Made by a program: the position numbers and the translations under genes. Below the pieces are notes generated by a model. The model was not told where the DNA came from. It worked only from the letters and a program-made list of their open reading frames with translations, and did not search any database. 64,000 nucleotides of DNA from Pomacea canaliculata. Its lineage: Eukaryota; Mollusca; Gastropoda; Architaenioglossa; Ampullariidae. Shown piece by piece: positions 36,190 through 47,750 of the stretch. The stretch covers positions 12,530,192 to 12,594,191 of the forward strand of contig NC_037603.1 in the NCBI RefSeq assembly GCF_003073045.1. The letters are read 5' to 3'. Numbering within the stretch: the first letter of the stretch is position 1; each line of letters starts with the position of its first letter.

Positions 36190-38080
36190 TGATCATGATG
36201 ATACTGAGATGACATTGCAGAAAAAGTTTATGGTTATACAAATTATGTGTATCAGGCACGATTCCGCCTAACAGAGAAGAGTGGAGCTGAGCAGACTGAG
36301 CAGAAGGGATTAAAGCTGTGTGTGTTCTAAATGAACCTGGTAATTATACTATTTCGTTTGTTTGTTTGTTTGTTTGTTGTTGTTTTTTTTGCACAAGTTA
36401 AGATAGGCCTGTACTTTGCACTTACATGAGACTAAATTAGCAGCTTCATCCTGTTTTAATGTGACCTTTGTTTAATGGCGAGAAAGAGATTCTGAGAAGT
36501 GTGAAAGTAGTAATAATTATATTCTGTTTTTGAAATTTCATGGTGAATATAGCGTTTACAAGCAAATGGCGCGAGGATGAGGATGATTTATATACAAACT
36601 ATAAAAACACGAGACAGACGTACCGACAAAATATATATTTCAGGTAAAATCAAAACTGAGGAACAGGTAAACAGCTTCCTTTTCCTCACTATGATACATC
36701 TAAAAGGATTCCCTAAACTGTCTTAACATGCCAATGCCAACAATATTGCATGCCACAAAGTAACATCCATATTTTTACAAATGGTGAATGTAAGCACATT
36801 TTTACATACTCGTACGACCAGGAAACCAATACATAGGTGTAAAAATTAACAACCACATTGCCAAATGTATAAACAAATGCACCGCTACTGTTACCCGATT
36901 CTTATTGCTTGCCATGTGTATAGACTAGTAAATTTAATGAGTTTCAAAATGGTCTTGGACAATTCAACTCACAAAGTCACAAAGAAATATTCTAGACATG
37001 CAATCTAGATTGTATACACACACTCAATCACTAGCTCGTTCCCATAGTTACCCATCCACCCTATGATCACCCGTTTAACAGCGCGTCTGCTCCACTCGTG
37101 GAGGGAATAGAAGTCTGGCACCAACACTATCGCCCTATTCATCATTATCACATGACAAGCAGTGACTAGCAGGCTTTTAAACCTCTCTTGCCCTCTTAAC
37201 GACACAAGAACAATTCTGAGATGAGTTTAAGGAGACCTGTACATTAATACTGCTTTTTGGTTAATAATTAAACTCTGCTTCCACTAATAGGCTGCACATC
37301 ATATCACATTCACAACCTCAGTAGAGGATAAACATTCTGTCATATACAGCACTACAACTTGCAGCTAGATAAAAACATCAATAAAATCTGAATTTAAAAA
37401 ATGTAAATAATATTAGAAAAAATAATCAATAAACAAACTGATCAACTTAATTTACTGTACCTATACCATTCACACAAAACTAAAAAAGATAAACAGCAGC
37501 TTTGTGACACCTTGTGACAGCAGGTTTGTGACATACCAATATAGTATACCAGTTATATCAGTTTTTGCTCAGAATTTGTACTCTGCTGACATGAGTAAAC
37601 TGCACATTTCCCCCTTCACAAACTTTTATATCTGTAATTTGTCATCACAGCTTAGTAAACAGCTATCAATAAACATTTCCTCAGTCTCCATGAGGTCTCA
37701 TTGGCATTTATCACATTTGTGCATTATTTTTGTTCTTGTTTGTTTATAGTTTGAATAACTGACACATCTGCAGTTTTTTATTAATAATAATAATAACAAT
37801 AATAATAATAAGTGGGAATTTATAAAGCCCAATATCTCAGACAAAGGCGGACTCGTTGCGCTGAACAAGATCACAAATTGTAACAAAGATGTAATAAAAA
37901 AGAACAATGCGAGGACTTGCTGTCTTTCGGCAGTAAAGTAAGATGACTGTAGATGTACGGATGTAGATGTAACCCCAGAGAATAAGATTGATGACATCAA
38001 ACTTCTGGTTTGCCTGTGCATAATCCAGCAAGCAGCTGTTCAACTGTGGTGGTGTTGCTGGTGGTGGAGATGAATTGTTG
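36190..38080. other. Intergenic DNA, no gene seen
   Basis: AT-rich. A TTTG array lies at about 36356-36378 and a TAA-rich array at about 37778-37812. An AATAAA on the minus strand near 37780 may serve the gene ending at 38091. Confidence 0.45.
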
Positions 38081-38090
38081 TCATTGGCCT

Positions 38091-40024
38091 CTAGTGGACG
38101 TGGTAGTCAGCGACCATGGCGAGGTCTTCAGAGGACGAGTGAGGATGGTCAGCCACTTGTGTGTCAGTCGAGTATGGCTGCATGTTGAATGATGAGATGT
38201 CATCTGTCACCTCAACTGTGCTGCCTCTGTACCCCAGGTATTTTCCTGAAACAAAAGGTAGCAGTAACTGTAGCAATATGCCAACCCATTATTTGCGAGA
38301 AAAATAGCGAGGGCGTCGTCGAGGGTCTTAATATTCTCTGCATTACACTTCTACATTGACTTTTACTGTGGACACTTAACTCCCCTGTAGCACCTGGCAT
38401 GTGATCATCGTGTGCAAAGTATCTGCTGTAAGGGAGACACAAACATGTCACCAACAGCGACTACTCCACCTGGCCCTCATATAGGTATTTACCGCACCTG
38501 GAGTCACAGTCGGGAGGAGACGTGTTGTCCCCGTATCCTGCATGATGAAGAGACAAGGATGTCGGCATGACTTAGGGTCACCGGATAGTTCACACTGCAA
38601 GTCACAAGTGTCACATGGTTTAAAGGTGACAAGTGTCAGTAAGCATCACATGAATATATATATATTAGTGTTTCGAGTCACATATGATAAAGTAGCAAAT
38701 ATCTATATCTTCAACATGTGACAAGAGTGTGATTTATATCTGGAAGCTCTTTTGACAAAAGTAAATAAAATTTCATGGGATAGCCAGTCACGTGTCAGAT
38801 TTAGGAAGAAGTAGCTCAACAAGGGACATTACCAGATAAAATAGTTTGCACTGTATCAACTTAATTTATGCATTATTCTATTTTATAATAAAAGGTCCAC
38901 GTATTGTACTCTAACAGTCTGTATGACAGTCACTCACCAGGTGAACTTGTGATTCCTGGTTGACAGCCACGTACGTCAGTGTCTTCATGTTCATGAAGGT
39001 GGCCGCGTACTGACCATCCTCCTTCAGGGTGTAGTCTCTCTTCAGGAAACGCGCAGCTGCAAGAGCAGAAATGTGTATCATTGGCAGATGAATGTACACA
39101 CTCACACTCACACACACACAACAGACAACAGACAAACTAACACATCTACCTGACTACGTTAGCACGTGAGTGCACGACCAACGGTGCCGTGGACCCCACA
39201 TATTCTCACACTCATCTTTCTTATCATTGACACTTTCGTTCGCTGTGCGGTCTGAAGACGATGAAAGACGACTCGGACAATGCTTGAAAGTCGAGCTGAG
39301 CAGCAACAAGAGGAATGTGAGTAGTAATTCTTTGCATCTGTCTTCAACGTTGAGTCAGTTCAGTCATCAACATGAAAGCTTTGTCCTTGTTGTCCCTGTC
39401 ATCAACGTCATCTGTTTTCTGCTCCACGAATTCAGTTTCGCCCTGGGGAATATTTTGTGGGCAATTGTCATGATTGCAGTATTTCTATGGCCTTTCTTTA
39501 CAGCTTTTTATGATCATTGTATTATTTCAAGTGTCTGAAAGCTGAATGATATTTCTTGGAAAGTGAAAAAGACTTTATCTCAACGACCTCCAACATAAAG
39601 ACAGTCTGCAGTCTTTCCTTTCGCCTTTTCTACTCGTCGTCCTCTTCACATTGCTCATCATGAAACCTTGTTTTTGTAATACTACACTAGGACCAAAGAT
39701 GCAAGCCCAGGTGTGATACAGAGGTAGCTAGGAAACTGTTTACCTTTGTCTTATGTAAAGGTGAGGTAAGATGTATCGAGGACACTGCTTACCTGGGTCA
39801 TCTAGACTGCTGATGGACTCCATGGTCAGGATTAAGCCAGTTTCAGAGACAACCATAAACTCAATCTCACCCGGTTTTCTCAGTAAAACCTGTCGTAGCT
39901 TGTTTTTAACGGGCTGTGGCGCGTCATCACCGACGCGAGTTATCTCCGCCTCGTCACAGTTGTCTGTCAGTTGGTACGACTGTCTCAGCTGCAGGTGTCC
40001 ACAGATCAGAGGCCTGGGTTCCAT
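38091..40024 (-). CDS. Leaderless beta-trefoil-like (IL-1/FGF-like) protein, copy F
   Basis: Exons 40024-39793, 39056-38938, 38594-38498, 38245-38091; phases 1-0-1; 200 residues. There is no signal peptide or membrane segment. Alternating hydrophobic strands run through EFMVVSETGLILTMESI, QYAATFMNMKTLTYVAVN, CLFIMQDTG and TPGKYLGYRG (148-157), and the fold would close with VTDDISSFNMQP. The P-x-x-Y-L turn followed by a D..S-F-x-M strand resembles the last two strands of interleukin-1 family proteins; TYVAVN also recalls FGF. Cys pairs in exon 3 (CRHPC) are conserved in copy G. The role is inferred: a secreted signalling ligand released without a leader. An upstream exon could extend the N-terminus, since copy G is longer there. 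Confidence 0.75.
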
Positions 40025-40085
40025 CTTGTGTGCCACCCAACTAAGTGAACGAGCTGTTGGTAAGTCAAGTGACCGGCGAGTCGTC

Positions 40086-40093
40086 AGGTATTT
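40086..40093 (-). promoter_or_regulatory. TATA-like box upstream of copy F
   Basis: CATAAATA on the minus strand about 60 bp upstream of the ATG at 40024. It is weak evidence that exon 1 as drawn is the first exon. Confidence 0.35.
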
Positions 40094-40109
40094 ATGTCCT
40101 TCCCTCAAT

Positions 40110-42000
40110 CATCGACATCATCGAACAATTCGCTGATTGGCTCCTTAGGTTTAACCCCATTTTTTCTACACAGGGGAAGTATTTTGACCAAACAGTGTTT
40201 CCCACGGGGAGTAACCTAAATTGAAACTAATTCTTTTCCAATTCAATTCAATAAATTTCCTTCTTTCACTGTTTTCTCGTTTGTCTGGCGGTCTGTCTTT
40301 CTCTCTTAGCTGTTATCTCTCAGCAAACTGCTGAGCGCCGGCATTTTACAGTTTTCATTTAACAATAGCCTGTTAATTTGCTCTCATTTGTTGTACTCAG
40401 TTGCTATACTCATTTGCTCAGTGTACTCAGTGTATTCACTAAACTGCTGTACATACTTGCTACTCTCAGTTGTATTCACATCCTTCTCTATTTCCTTCTT
40501 ATTTCTGTGACCTAAGAGCATCACAACTTTTCCTCTCGGTACAATCAGAAACTTCCTGTGGGGAACCACACAGTACAGTTCGGTCAGTGTGTGTGTGTGT
40601 GTGTGTGTGTGGGGGGGGGATGATTTGCATGTTGACACAATTTGAAAATGGTGTACCAAACAGGGAAATCACCGACATTTTTTACCGGCTACTCGTACTT
40701 CTTTTCTGTTTCCTGCTTCGAACAGACCCACGACTAAACCGACTTAGCAGCGGATGTTGGTGAGTTTGATCACACCCTCGGCAGTCGTCGTAGTCGTCCT
40801 TGCCGGAAGTATCAAAGCTGAGTTACTATTAATACATAAATATATATAATTATTAATCTCAAAGTAAATAGAGAGCAGTCAACACACAATGGTGTGATAA
40901 TATCTGCGTTACAAAAATCATGCCACATACGTGTTTTAAATCATATGTAAATTTTCAAACTATATTTGTTTTGGTTTTTTTCTTACAAAGTTTTATTTAT
41001 TTTTTCCTCTGAAATGTATGTTTACTGTTGGTTGTGCTTAAGAAAACTGTTAAATGAAAGAGGTGATGTAAGAGGTGATGTAAGGTTCATCAAGTGGAGA
41101 GCTGTGTCGACATCAATGGTGGGTGAGGGTGAGGTGTGGAAATGTGCAGAGAAAGTTGGGGTCTTGTGTGGACAAATGATTTCTCACTCAAAATGTTTAT
41201 GGTTGTTCTCTTCATGTCAGCAGACCTACAATAATCTTCTGAGATTGGAGCTGAAGTGATGACACCTGTATTCTGTGTACAACCACCTCACCTGAGTGAA
41301 CACACAGACTGAACACAATACTGACACGCGCTCTTTCACTCAACAAAACACAAACATCTCCATGAGCATCCCACTACTGTATTCAAAGATGCCAAAAGAT
41401 ATCTTGTTGGCCTAGCTTCTCTTTTCTGTTTTGTACCTTTGCTTATTTTTTATATTATTATCTTTTAAGGCCATACGTTGATATATCCTAGATGCAACAC
41501 ACATCACTATCCACTTTATCAAAGGGACTAATATAAGTGTATAACATCAGGCGGTATTTACAACTCACAAATACAAAAATACATGGAACTTCTATACATA
41601 TATATCTATATACAATTCCCACTATCTCTCTTTAATTCGATTCATTCTGTCTATCTCTCTCTCGGTCTCTCTCTCTCTGTTTGTCTGTCTCTCTGTCTGT
41701 CTCTCTCTCTCTCTTCCCTATCACAAGCTTGGCCCAAGCTTGGCTGAATCTTGGGTCCTAATAACCTTTCACTAGTTATTCCTCAACAAGTCACTTCCAC
41801 ATCTTCTACTACTGGCCGTCTGTTGCTAATGGCACCGCCATACTCCCACCTGTGTGCCAGGCTGGGCAGGTGTTTACATCCGGGGCACTCGACGATGCAT
41901 TCGTTCGCCCTGCTCTGCACATTGGGTCTCTACGACATTTATCACATCTGTGAAGCTGGAAGTCTATGTTTCCTACTTATCTCTATTCTCATCAGTTGTT
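40110..42000. other. Intergenic DNA between copies F and G
   Basis: No convincing gene. It contains a GT array at about 40585-40618, a block (40480-40770) similar to 35260-35480, and a CT/TCTG array at about 41640-41715. Confidence 0.5.
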
Positions 42001-42006
42001 TTCAGC

Positions 42007-44387
42007 TTAACCGTGTGAAACCACACAGGTGGCTGTTGAGAGAACTCTCGTGGTGTTCCTGGGCGGGGAGATGGGTGGACATGAATTTCCGCCATTGGTC
42101 TCGTGGATGTGATGGTCGCCGGCCATGTCGAAATCTTCAGAAGACGACTCAGGCTCAACCCTCGAGGTAGTTGTCTTCAGTCTCCGAACCCTGACAATGT
42201 GATGGTCAGCCACTGGTGTGTCACTGGATGCGGGCAACATGTTGAATGAGGAGATGTCATCTGTCACCTCAACCACGCTGCCTCTGTACCCGAGGTACTT
42301 TCCTACAATCAAACAGTAATTATTGTTATTCATTGCTAAAAACAAATCCAGAGCAAAAGTTGTCAGTGAATGTTCACATGCTCTACCAGTGAGCACCGGT
42401 GAGCGTGCTTGCACCTTGTGTCTGAGTCTTAATCCATGAAAACTACAGGTAACTGTATGATGAATGTGCTTTGAGTCTCCTTTTTATTTCATTTTCATTG
42501 CTGAATGTTACATAACGTGGACATAACGTCGATAACGAATTTTCCTGACTACTCTACACACAGCTTACCTGGAGTCTCAGTAGGGAGGAGCTGTATTCTT
42601 CCCGGTGTCTGCAAAATGAAGAGACAAGGATGTCTGCATGACGGAGGGTCACCGGCTAGTTCACACTGCAAGTCACAAGTGTCACATGGTTCAAAGGCGA
42701 GAAGTATCAGTAAGCATCACACACACATTTATATATATAATGGAAAGGTATTAGTGTTTTGAGTCACACGTGATAAAGTAACAAATATCTATATCTTCAA
42801 CAAGTGACAAGAATGTCGTTTATATCTGGAAGCTCTTTTGACAAAAGTAAATAAAATTTCATGGGATAGCCAGTCACGTGTCAGATTTAGGAAGAAGTAG
42901 CTCGACAAGGGACATTACCAGATAAAATAGTTTACACTGTCTCAACTTAATTTATGCATCATTCAATTTTATAATAAAATGTCCACGTGTTGTACTCTAA
43001 CAATCTGTATGACAGTCACTCACCAAGTAAACGTGTGATTCCGTGTTGACAGCCACGTACGTCAGTGTCTTCATGTTCATGAACGTAGCAGCGTACTGAC
43101 CATCCTCCAGGATGTAGTCCCTCTTCAGGAAACTCGCAGCTGCAAGAGCAGAAATGTGTATCATTGGCAGGTGAATGAACGCACACACACACACACAGAC
43201 ATCAGACAACCTAACACATCTACCTAACTACGCCAACAGGTCAGTGCACGACCAACGGTGTCGTGGACCCGACGTAGGCACGCACTGATTTTTTTTTTTT
43301 TTTTTTTTTTTTTGTTCATTGAGATTTTCTGGGCTTGTCTGATAATGATGAAAGACAGCCCAGATACTGTATCGTCTGCGGAGTGAATACTTGTCTTTCT
43401 CACCTGTCTTCAAATTTGAGTCAGTTCAGTCATCACCACAAAGCTTTTTGTCATTGTTCTCAATAATGTCCCTGTCATCAACATCATCTGTTTTCTAATC
43501 CACGAACTCATGTTTGCCTGGTAGAATGCTTTGTGGACCATTGTCATGATGTGCAGTATTTATATAACCTCTCATTCCACTGTTTTTTTCCCTTGGTAAG
43601 AAGTATTTCAAGTGTCTGTAGCAATCCAAATGCTTTTTCTTGGAAGTCAAAAGAGACTTCATCTCAACGACCTCACCCCCAATTTTTTTTCCCTGTTTTC
43701 TACTCGTTAATTACCTTAACTAAATTGTCGAGTCCTTTAATTAACTTTTTCTGTTCTCGGTTTAATTTATTTAGTAATTTGCACTCTACGTTTTATTTTC
43801 TAATATTAAATCTTTCTTGTAGCACAATACTAGGACAGGTGGGGTGGGAGGTATCGAGGAGACTGTTTACCTGTGTCCTGTAGACTGCTGATGGACTTCA
43901 TCGTGAGGAAGCCAGTTACACTGACAACCATAAATTCCTTCTCAAACGGCTTTGATTTTCTGAGTAAAACCAGTCGTGGCCTGTTTGTAACGGGAAGCGG
44001 CGCGTCATCAGCCCCGTTGCCACAACTTTCAGCACCGACGCGAGTTATCTTCGCTTCTTCACGGTTGTCTGTCAGTTGGTAGGGCGGTCTCAGGTGGAGG
44101 TGTCCACCGACCAGAAGTTCTGGTTTCATGTCGTGGTGCTCCTCGTCCTCCTCCCAAGATGTCGTCTTTTTGTGGAAACAGCTGAGAGCAGTGAGGCAGG
44201 AGGAGAGGTTGTGAGTCTTCTTTCCTTTCTTGACGACGTCAGCGACGTCAACGTGAACGTCAACGTCAGACGAGCCGCCGGGTCCACGTGAGGCTGACAT
44301 AGTCGAGTTTGGTGTTCGAGGCGATGAGAGTTTGCAATGTGCCATCAACTTTAAAGTTGAGCTTAGACCAAGTGGTGTATCTTCCAT
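42007..44387 (-). CDS. Leaderless beta-trefoil-like (IL-1/FGF-like) protein, copy G
   Basis: Exons 44387-43871, 43139-43024, 42665-42569, 42302-42007; phases 1-0-1; 341 residues. The body (from about residue 96) aligns with copy F throughout: HLHLRPPYQLTDN, EFMVVSVTGFLTMKSI, QYAATFMNMKTLTYVAVN, CRHPCLFILQ, TPGKYLGYRG (242-247 region) and VTDDISSFNMLP. It has an extra N-terminal 95 residues with no signal peptide, containing VKKGKK, which could be a pro-domain of the kind leaderless cytokines carry, and an extra C-terminal stretch with VRVRRLKTTT and a longer end. Introns 1-2 and flanks are near copies of those of F, so the pair arose by tandem duplication. The ATG at 44387 is the first in frame; a later Met (MKPELL) aligns with the start of F. 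Confidence 0.75.
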
Positions 44388-44420
44388 GATTATTCTGATG
44401 AAGAACTTGGGCGATGTCTG

Positions 44421-44427
44421 ATTTATA
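44421..44427 (-). promoter_or_regulatory. TATA-like box upstream of copy G
   Basis: TATAAAT on the minus strand, only about 35 bp before the ATG at 44387, so the leader would be very short. It may instead favour a downstream Met. Confidence 0.35.
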
Positions 44428-44831
44428 TGGAAGGCATCATTGTCTATAATTAGTTCTAGAAAACCGAGATTTGACGTTTCAGAGTAGACAATTCAGTTAA
44501 ACATTTCCACTGTGACTAAACACTGATAGGCATTCTTTGTTTAATCCTCTTCTACAGTTTCCCACACTGAGTAAACTGATGTCAAAGTACGTAAATCGGT
44601 AAATCACTTCGAAAGACATTTTTAGTTTGAATGGTGAGTTCTGTGTTCGCACTTCAACTCCCTCACACGAGATGACGGATGTCCAATGTTTTCAGATGCT
44701 CACCACTTTGCGGTGACACTTTACAGTCAAGGGAAAGAACTGCAGGCAAATCGTTATCTCTTTGAAAAACCCTTAGTCCCTCAAAATAGACATGATAGCA
44801 AAGCAAAGTTCTTTCTCCTTCTATCTCTTTG

Positions 44832-44940
44832 TCTGTCTGTCTGTCCGTCCGTCCGTCCGTCCGTCCGTCCGTCCGTCCGTCCGTCCGTCCGTCCGTCCGT
44901 CCGTCCGTCCGTCCGTCCGTCCGTTGGTCCGTCCGTCTGT
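44832..44940. repeat. (GTCC)n microsatellite
   Basis: About 25 GTCC tetranucleotides, flanked by GTCT. The Arg/Pro/Ser/Val ORFs over it are repeat artefacts. Confidence 0.97.
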
Positions 44941-45039
44941 CTAGCTTGATCTCGCTGTCGTTTTATGGTGTTATGTCTAAGCAAACTGCAGAGCCAAGTA
45001 ATATAAGCTTCAATGCTAAATATCCATTTGAGTTCATGG

Positions 45040-45690
45040 GGATTTCAATGTTTTGCACCAGACCCTCTTCTTTGCACCAGACCCTCCCTTTCAAATAGTT
45101 TGGGGAAAATTATTTCTAAGTTTTACACCAGACCCTCCCTCTTCCGCGACTTTGCGAAAAACCAGGTACCCAAGCTACTTCAATGCCAAACATCGATTTC
45201 AGTTCATAGACAAAACCTGCCGATGAAAGATACACAACTGGGTGAGCATGTCATATCTAGAAACCTTCTTTCTTGACACGGTCCCTTTCGAGCACCTTTC
45301 GGGACGCCTGCTACATAGCGCCGACCTTGTGCCACGCCTCCCATTGCACCAGGCCCTCCGGGCAGCTGACCCTCCCTAAGCACCTGACCCTCCCCCTGCA
45401 CCAGGCCCTCCGGGCACCTGACCCTCCCTAGGAACCTGACCCTCCCTAAGCACCTGACCCTCCCCGTGCACCAGGCCCTCCGCGCACCTGACCCTCTTCT
45501 TTGCACCAGACCCTCCCATTCAAATGGTTTGGGGAAAATTATTTCAAAGTTTTACACCAGACCCTCCGTCTTCCGCGACTTGCCGAACACCAGGTAACCC
45601 TAAGCTTTAAATGCAAAAGTGATTTAGCTTGAGCTAGGATAAGAATTTTTGCACCAGACCCTCACCTCTCTCGTTAAAAAAAAAAGGGGG
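45040..45690 (-). repeat. rDNA spacer-like repeats, left block
   Basis: Many copies of a motif read on the minus strand as GGAGGGTCTGGTGC or GGAGGGTCAGGTGC, with one degenerate copy of the promoter-like segment at about 45226-45345 (compare 47610-47750). The same motifs flank the rRNA fusion on its other side, which points to ribosomal intergenic-spacer subrepeats. Confidence 0.7.
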
Positions 45691-45699
45691 AAAGTGCTA

Positions 45700-45955
45700 C
45701 GGCCTGAGCGGCTAATGGCCTGGTACTGTCGGCTTTGAGGCTCCACTGAAGGACTAGAACTTCATGGGCTAAGATGACATCGGACAAGCAACTCACGCGT
45801 TGCACGGGGGACCGACGAACCAATGCAAGTCACCACTGGATACACAGACTTTATTGCCTCCTATTCTTCGCAGAGTCTTTATTTGATGCTACCTTGTAGA
45901 GGCTTTTGTAACTGTACTGGGGGGTACAATGCGTGCCTATACGATCGTTTGTATG
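45700..45955 (-). other. Region downstream of the rRNA fusion, unidentified
   Basis: Follows the 28S piece on the minus strand and precedes the spacer repeats. It does not match rRNA that I can recall. It could be 3' external spacer or unrelated DNA. Confidence 0.3.
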
Positions 45956-45956
45956 C

Positions 45957-46230
45957 TATACCTCTTGATTCACACTCCGAAATTCAAAAGGATCGATAGG
46001 CCACGCTTTCACGGTCTGTATTCGTACTGAAAATCAAAATCAAGCGAGCTTTTGCCCTTTTGCTCTACGCGAGGTTTCCGTCCTCGCTGAGCTCGCCTTA
46101 GGACACCTGCGTTACCTTTTGACAGATGTACCGCCCCAGGCGAGGTGCCGGCGCGAGCTTAATTCCAGAAGCGATGGGCTTGCGCCTCGCTCTCCGCTCG
46201 ACTGAATAAGTAAAGAAACGATAAACACCT
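45957..46230 (-). pseudogene. 28S rRNA fragment (3' region)
   Basis: On the minus strand this matches conserved 28S: GGGGCGGTACATCTGTC, then AACGCAGGTGTCCTAAGGCG, GAGCAAAAGGGCAAAAGCTC and AGCGTGGCCTATCGATCC. It starts straight after the 18S piece and decays near 45957. Small changes (AAAAGG where CAAACG-type sequence is usual, CTCAGCGAGG) show it is not a functional gene. Confidence 0.88.
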
Positions 46231-47157
46231 GCGGATCGCTAGCTGGCATCGTTTATAATCAGAACTACGACAGTATCTGATCGTCTTCGAGCCTCTGACT
46301 TTCATTCTTGACCAATGGCAAATGCTTTCGCAGTTGTTCGTCTTGCAATGATCCAAGAAGTTCGCCTCTAACACCGCAATACGGATGCCCACGTCTGTCC
46401 CTCTTAATCATTGCCTCGTGTTGCCAAAACCAGCAAAATAGAAGCGAGGTGCTATTCCATTATTCCATGCACCATTATTCAGGCTGACGAGCCTGCTTTG
46501 AACACTCTAATTTCTTCAAAGTATGCCTGAGATCCAACTACGAGCTTTTTAATCGCAACAACTTTATTATACGCTATTGGAGATGGAATTACCACGGCTG
46601 CTGGCATCAGACTTGCCCTCCAATTGATCCTCGTTAACGGGTTTAAAGTGTACTCATTCCAATTACGGAGCCTCAAAAGAGTTCCGTATTGTTATTTTTC
46701 GTCACTACCTCCCCGAGCTGGGAAGTTGCGCGCCTTGGATGTGGTAGCCGTTTCTCATGCTCCCTCTCCGGAATCGAACCCTTATTCCCGTAGTCAACAT
46801 GGTAGACATGTCACGTACCATTGACATTTGATAAGGCAGACAGGAAAAAGATACTTCGCCGGCTCGAGGCCATGCGATCGGCACAAAGTTATCCAGTCAC
46901 CAAAGGGGACGGGGCCGAAACCCCGACTGGTTTTGAACTAATAAAAGCGCTCTTTCCTGGCTTTGACACCCGGTCGGAGCTGGTTTGCATGTATTAGCTC
47001 TAGAATTGCCACAGTTATCCAAGTAGAAATGGATCATCTAAGGAACCTCGACTGATTTAATGAGCCAATTGCGGGTTCACAATACGAGGGTGTGAAGTTA
47101 GACATACATGGCTTAATCTTTGAGACAAGCATATGACTACTGGCAGGATCAACCAGA
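46231..47157 (-). pseudogene. 18S rRNA fragment (5' half)
   Basis: Begins on the minus strand with CTGGTTGATCCTGCCAGTAG and runs in order through ATGCTTGTCTCAAAGATTAA, TTCTAGAGCTAATACATGC, the 530-loop region and GATGCCAGCTAGCGATCCGC, where it switches to 28S. Several internal segments are deleted, and the universally conserved GCCGCGGTAATTCCAGC reads GCCGTGGTAATTCCATC, so it cannot be a working SSU gene. The 3' half of 18S, the 5.8S and most of the 28S are absent. Confidence 0.93.
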
Positions 47158-47159
47158 AT

Positions 47160-47610
47160 GCTCAATGGCTTCACGGAACCGATTCCCACGAACCAGTCGC
47201 CGCGAGGCCGCGGGTTCTGCGTCCGTGCGTGCATTTCGTTCGGTAGTAGCGCCGAAGGACGCTTGCTTTTCGCTCTTGCAACCGAATCATCGGTTCAACA
47301 TTTCCACGTGCTGAGCTTCACCCGATCGACACGGGCGAGCTCTTTCACTCGAGACACAGTCAAGCGTTATTCGATGCGCCGACGCGGCTGGCCGAGAGGA
47401 GCAGGAGGACCAACCCCTCTCTCTGCTCAACCAGCCCACGCCTGAGCCGTGGGAAACGCGACAACGACAGCCGCGAATCGCCACCGAGCCAACCCGTACC
47501 ACACCTTCTTCGGTCCGCGTAGAAACCGGCTCGCGGTAGGACGGGACGCAGACAACGATCACTTTCGACCGAGGGCGTCGCACGCCGAGCGAGCGCTCAT
47601 TTGCCGATCA
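47160..47610 (-). other. 5' external transcribed spacer-like sequence
   Basis: GC-rich DNA between the 18S 5' end and the promoter-like site, in the place an ETS would occupy. ORFs across it have no protein features. Confidence 0.55.
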
Positions 47611-47694
47611 AAAATACACAACTGGGTGAGCACTACATGGCTAATAGTAACCTTTCTCTATTGCCATGTTCACTTTCTCGCGCCTTTCGGCACA

Positions 47695-47750
47695 CCTGCT
47701 CCCCATATATATAGCGCCGACTTTTACCTTCCCTGCCTTGTGCCACGCCT
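47695..47750 (-). promoter_or_regulatory. RNA polymerase I promoter-like site
   Basis: Minus strand GGCGCTATATATATGGGGAGCA, a TATATA-GGGGA arrangement like many invertebrate pre-rRNA start sites, followed by the ETS-like stretch and 18S. Degenerate copies lie at about 45290-45335 and 48990-49050. Confidence 0.5.

Noticed and set aside
38091-44387. Ricin-type lectin as the identity of the trefoil-like genes
   Set aside because: No Q-x-W motifs and no signal peptide; IL-1/FGF shape fits better.
44686-45098. Ser/Val/Arg/Pro repeat ORFs on both strands
   Set aside because: Translations of the GTCC microsatellite.
46231-47157. A functional 18S rRNA gene
   Set aside because: Internal deletions, changed invariant bases in the 530 loop, and fusion to 28S rule out function.
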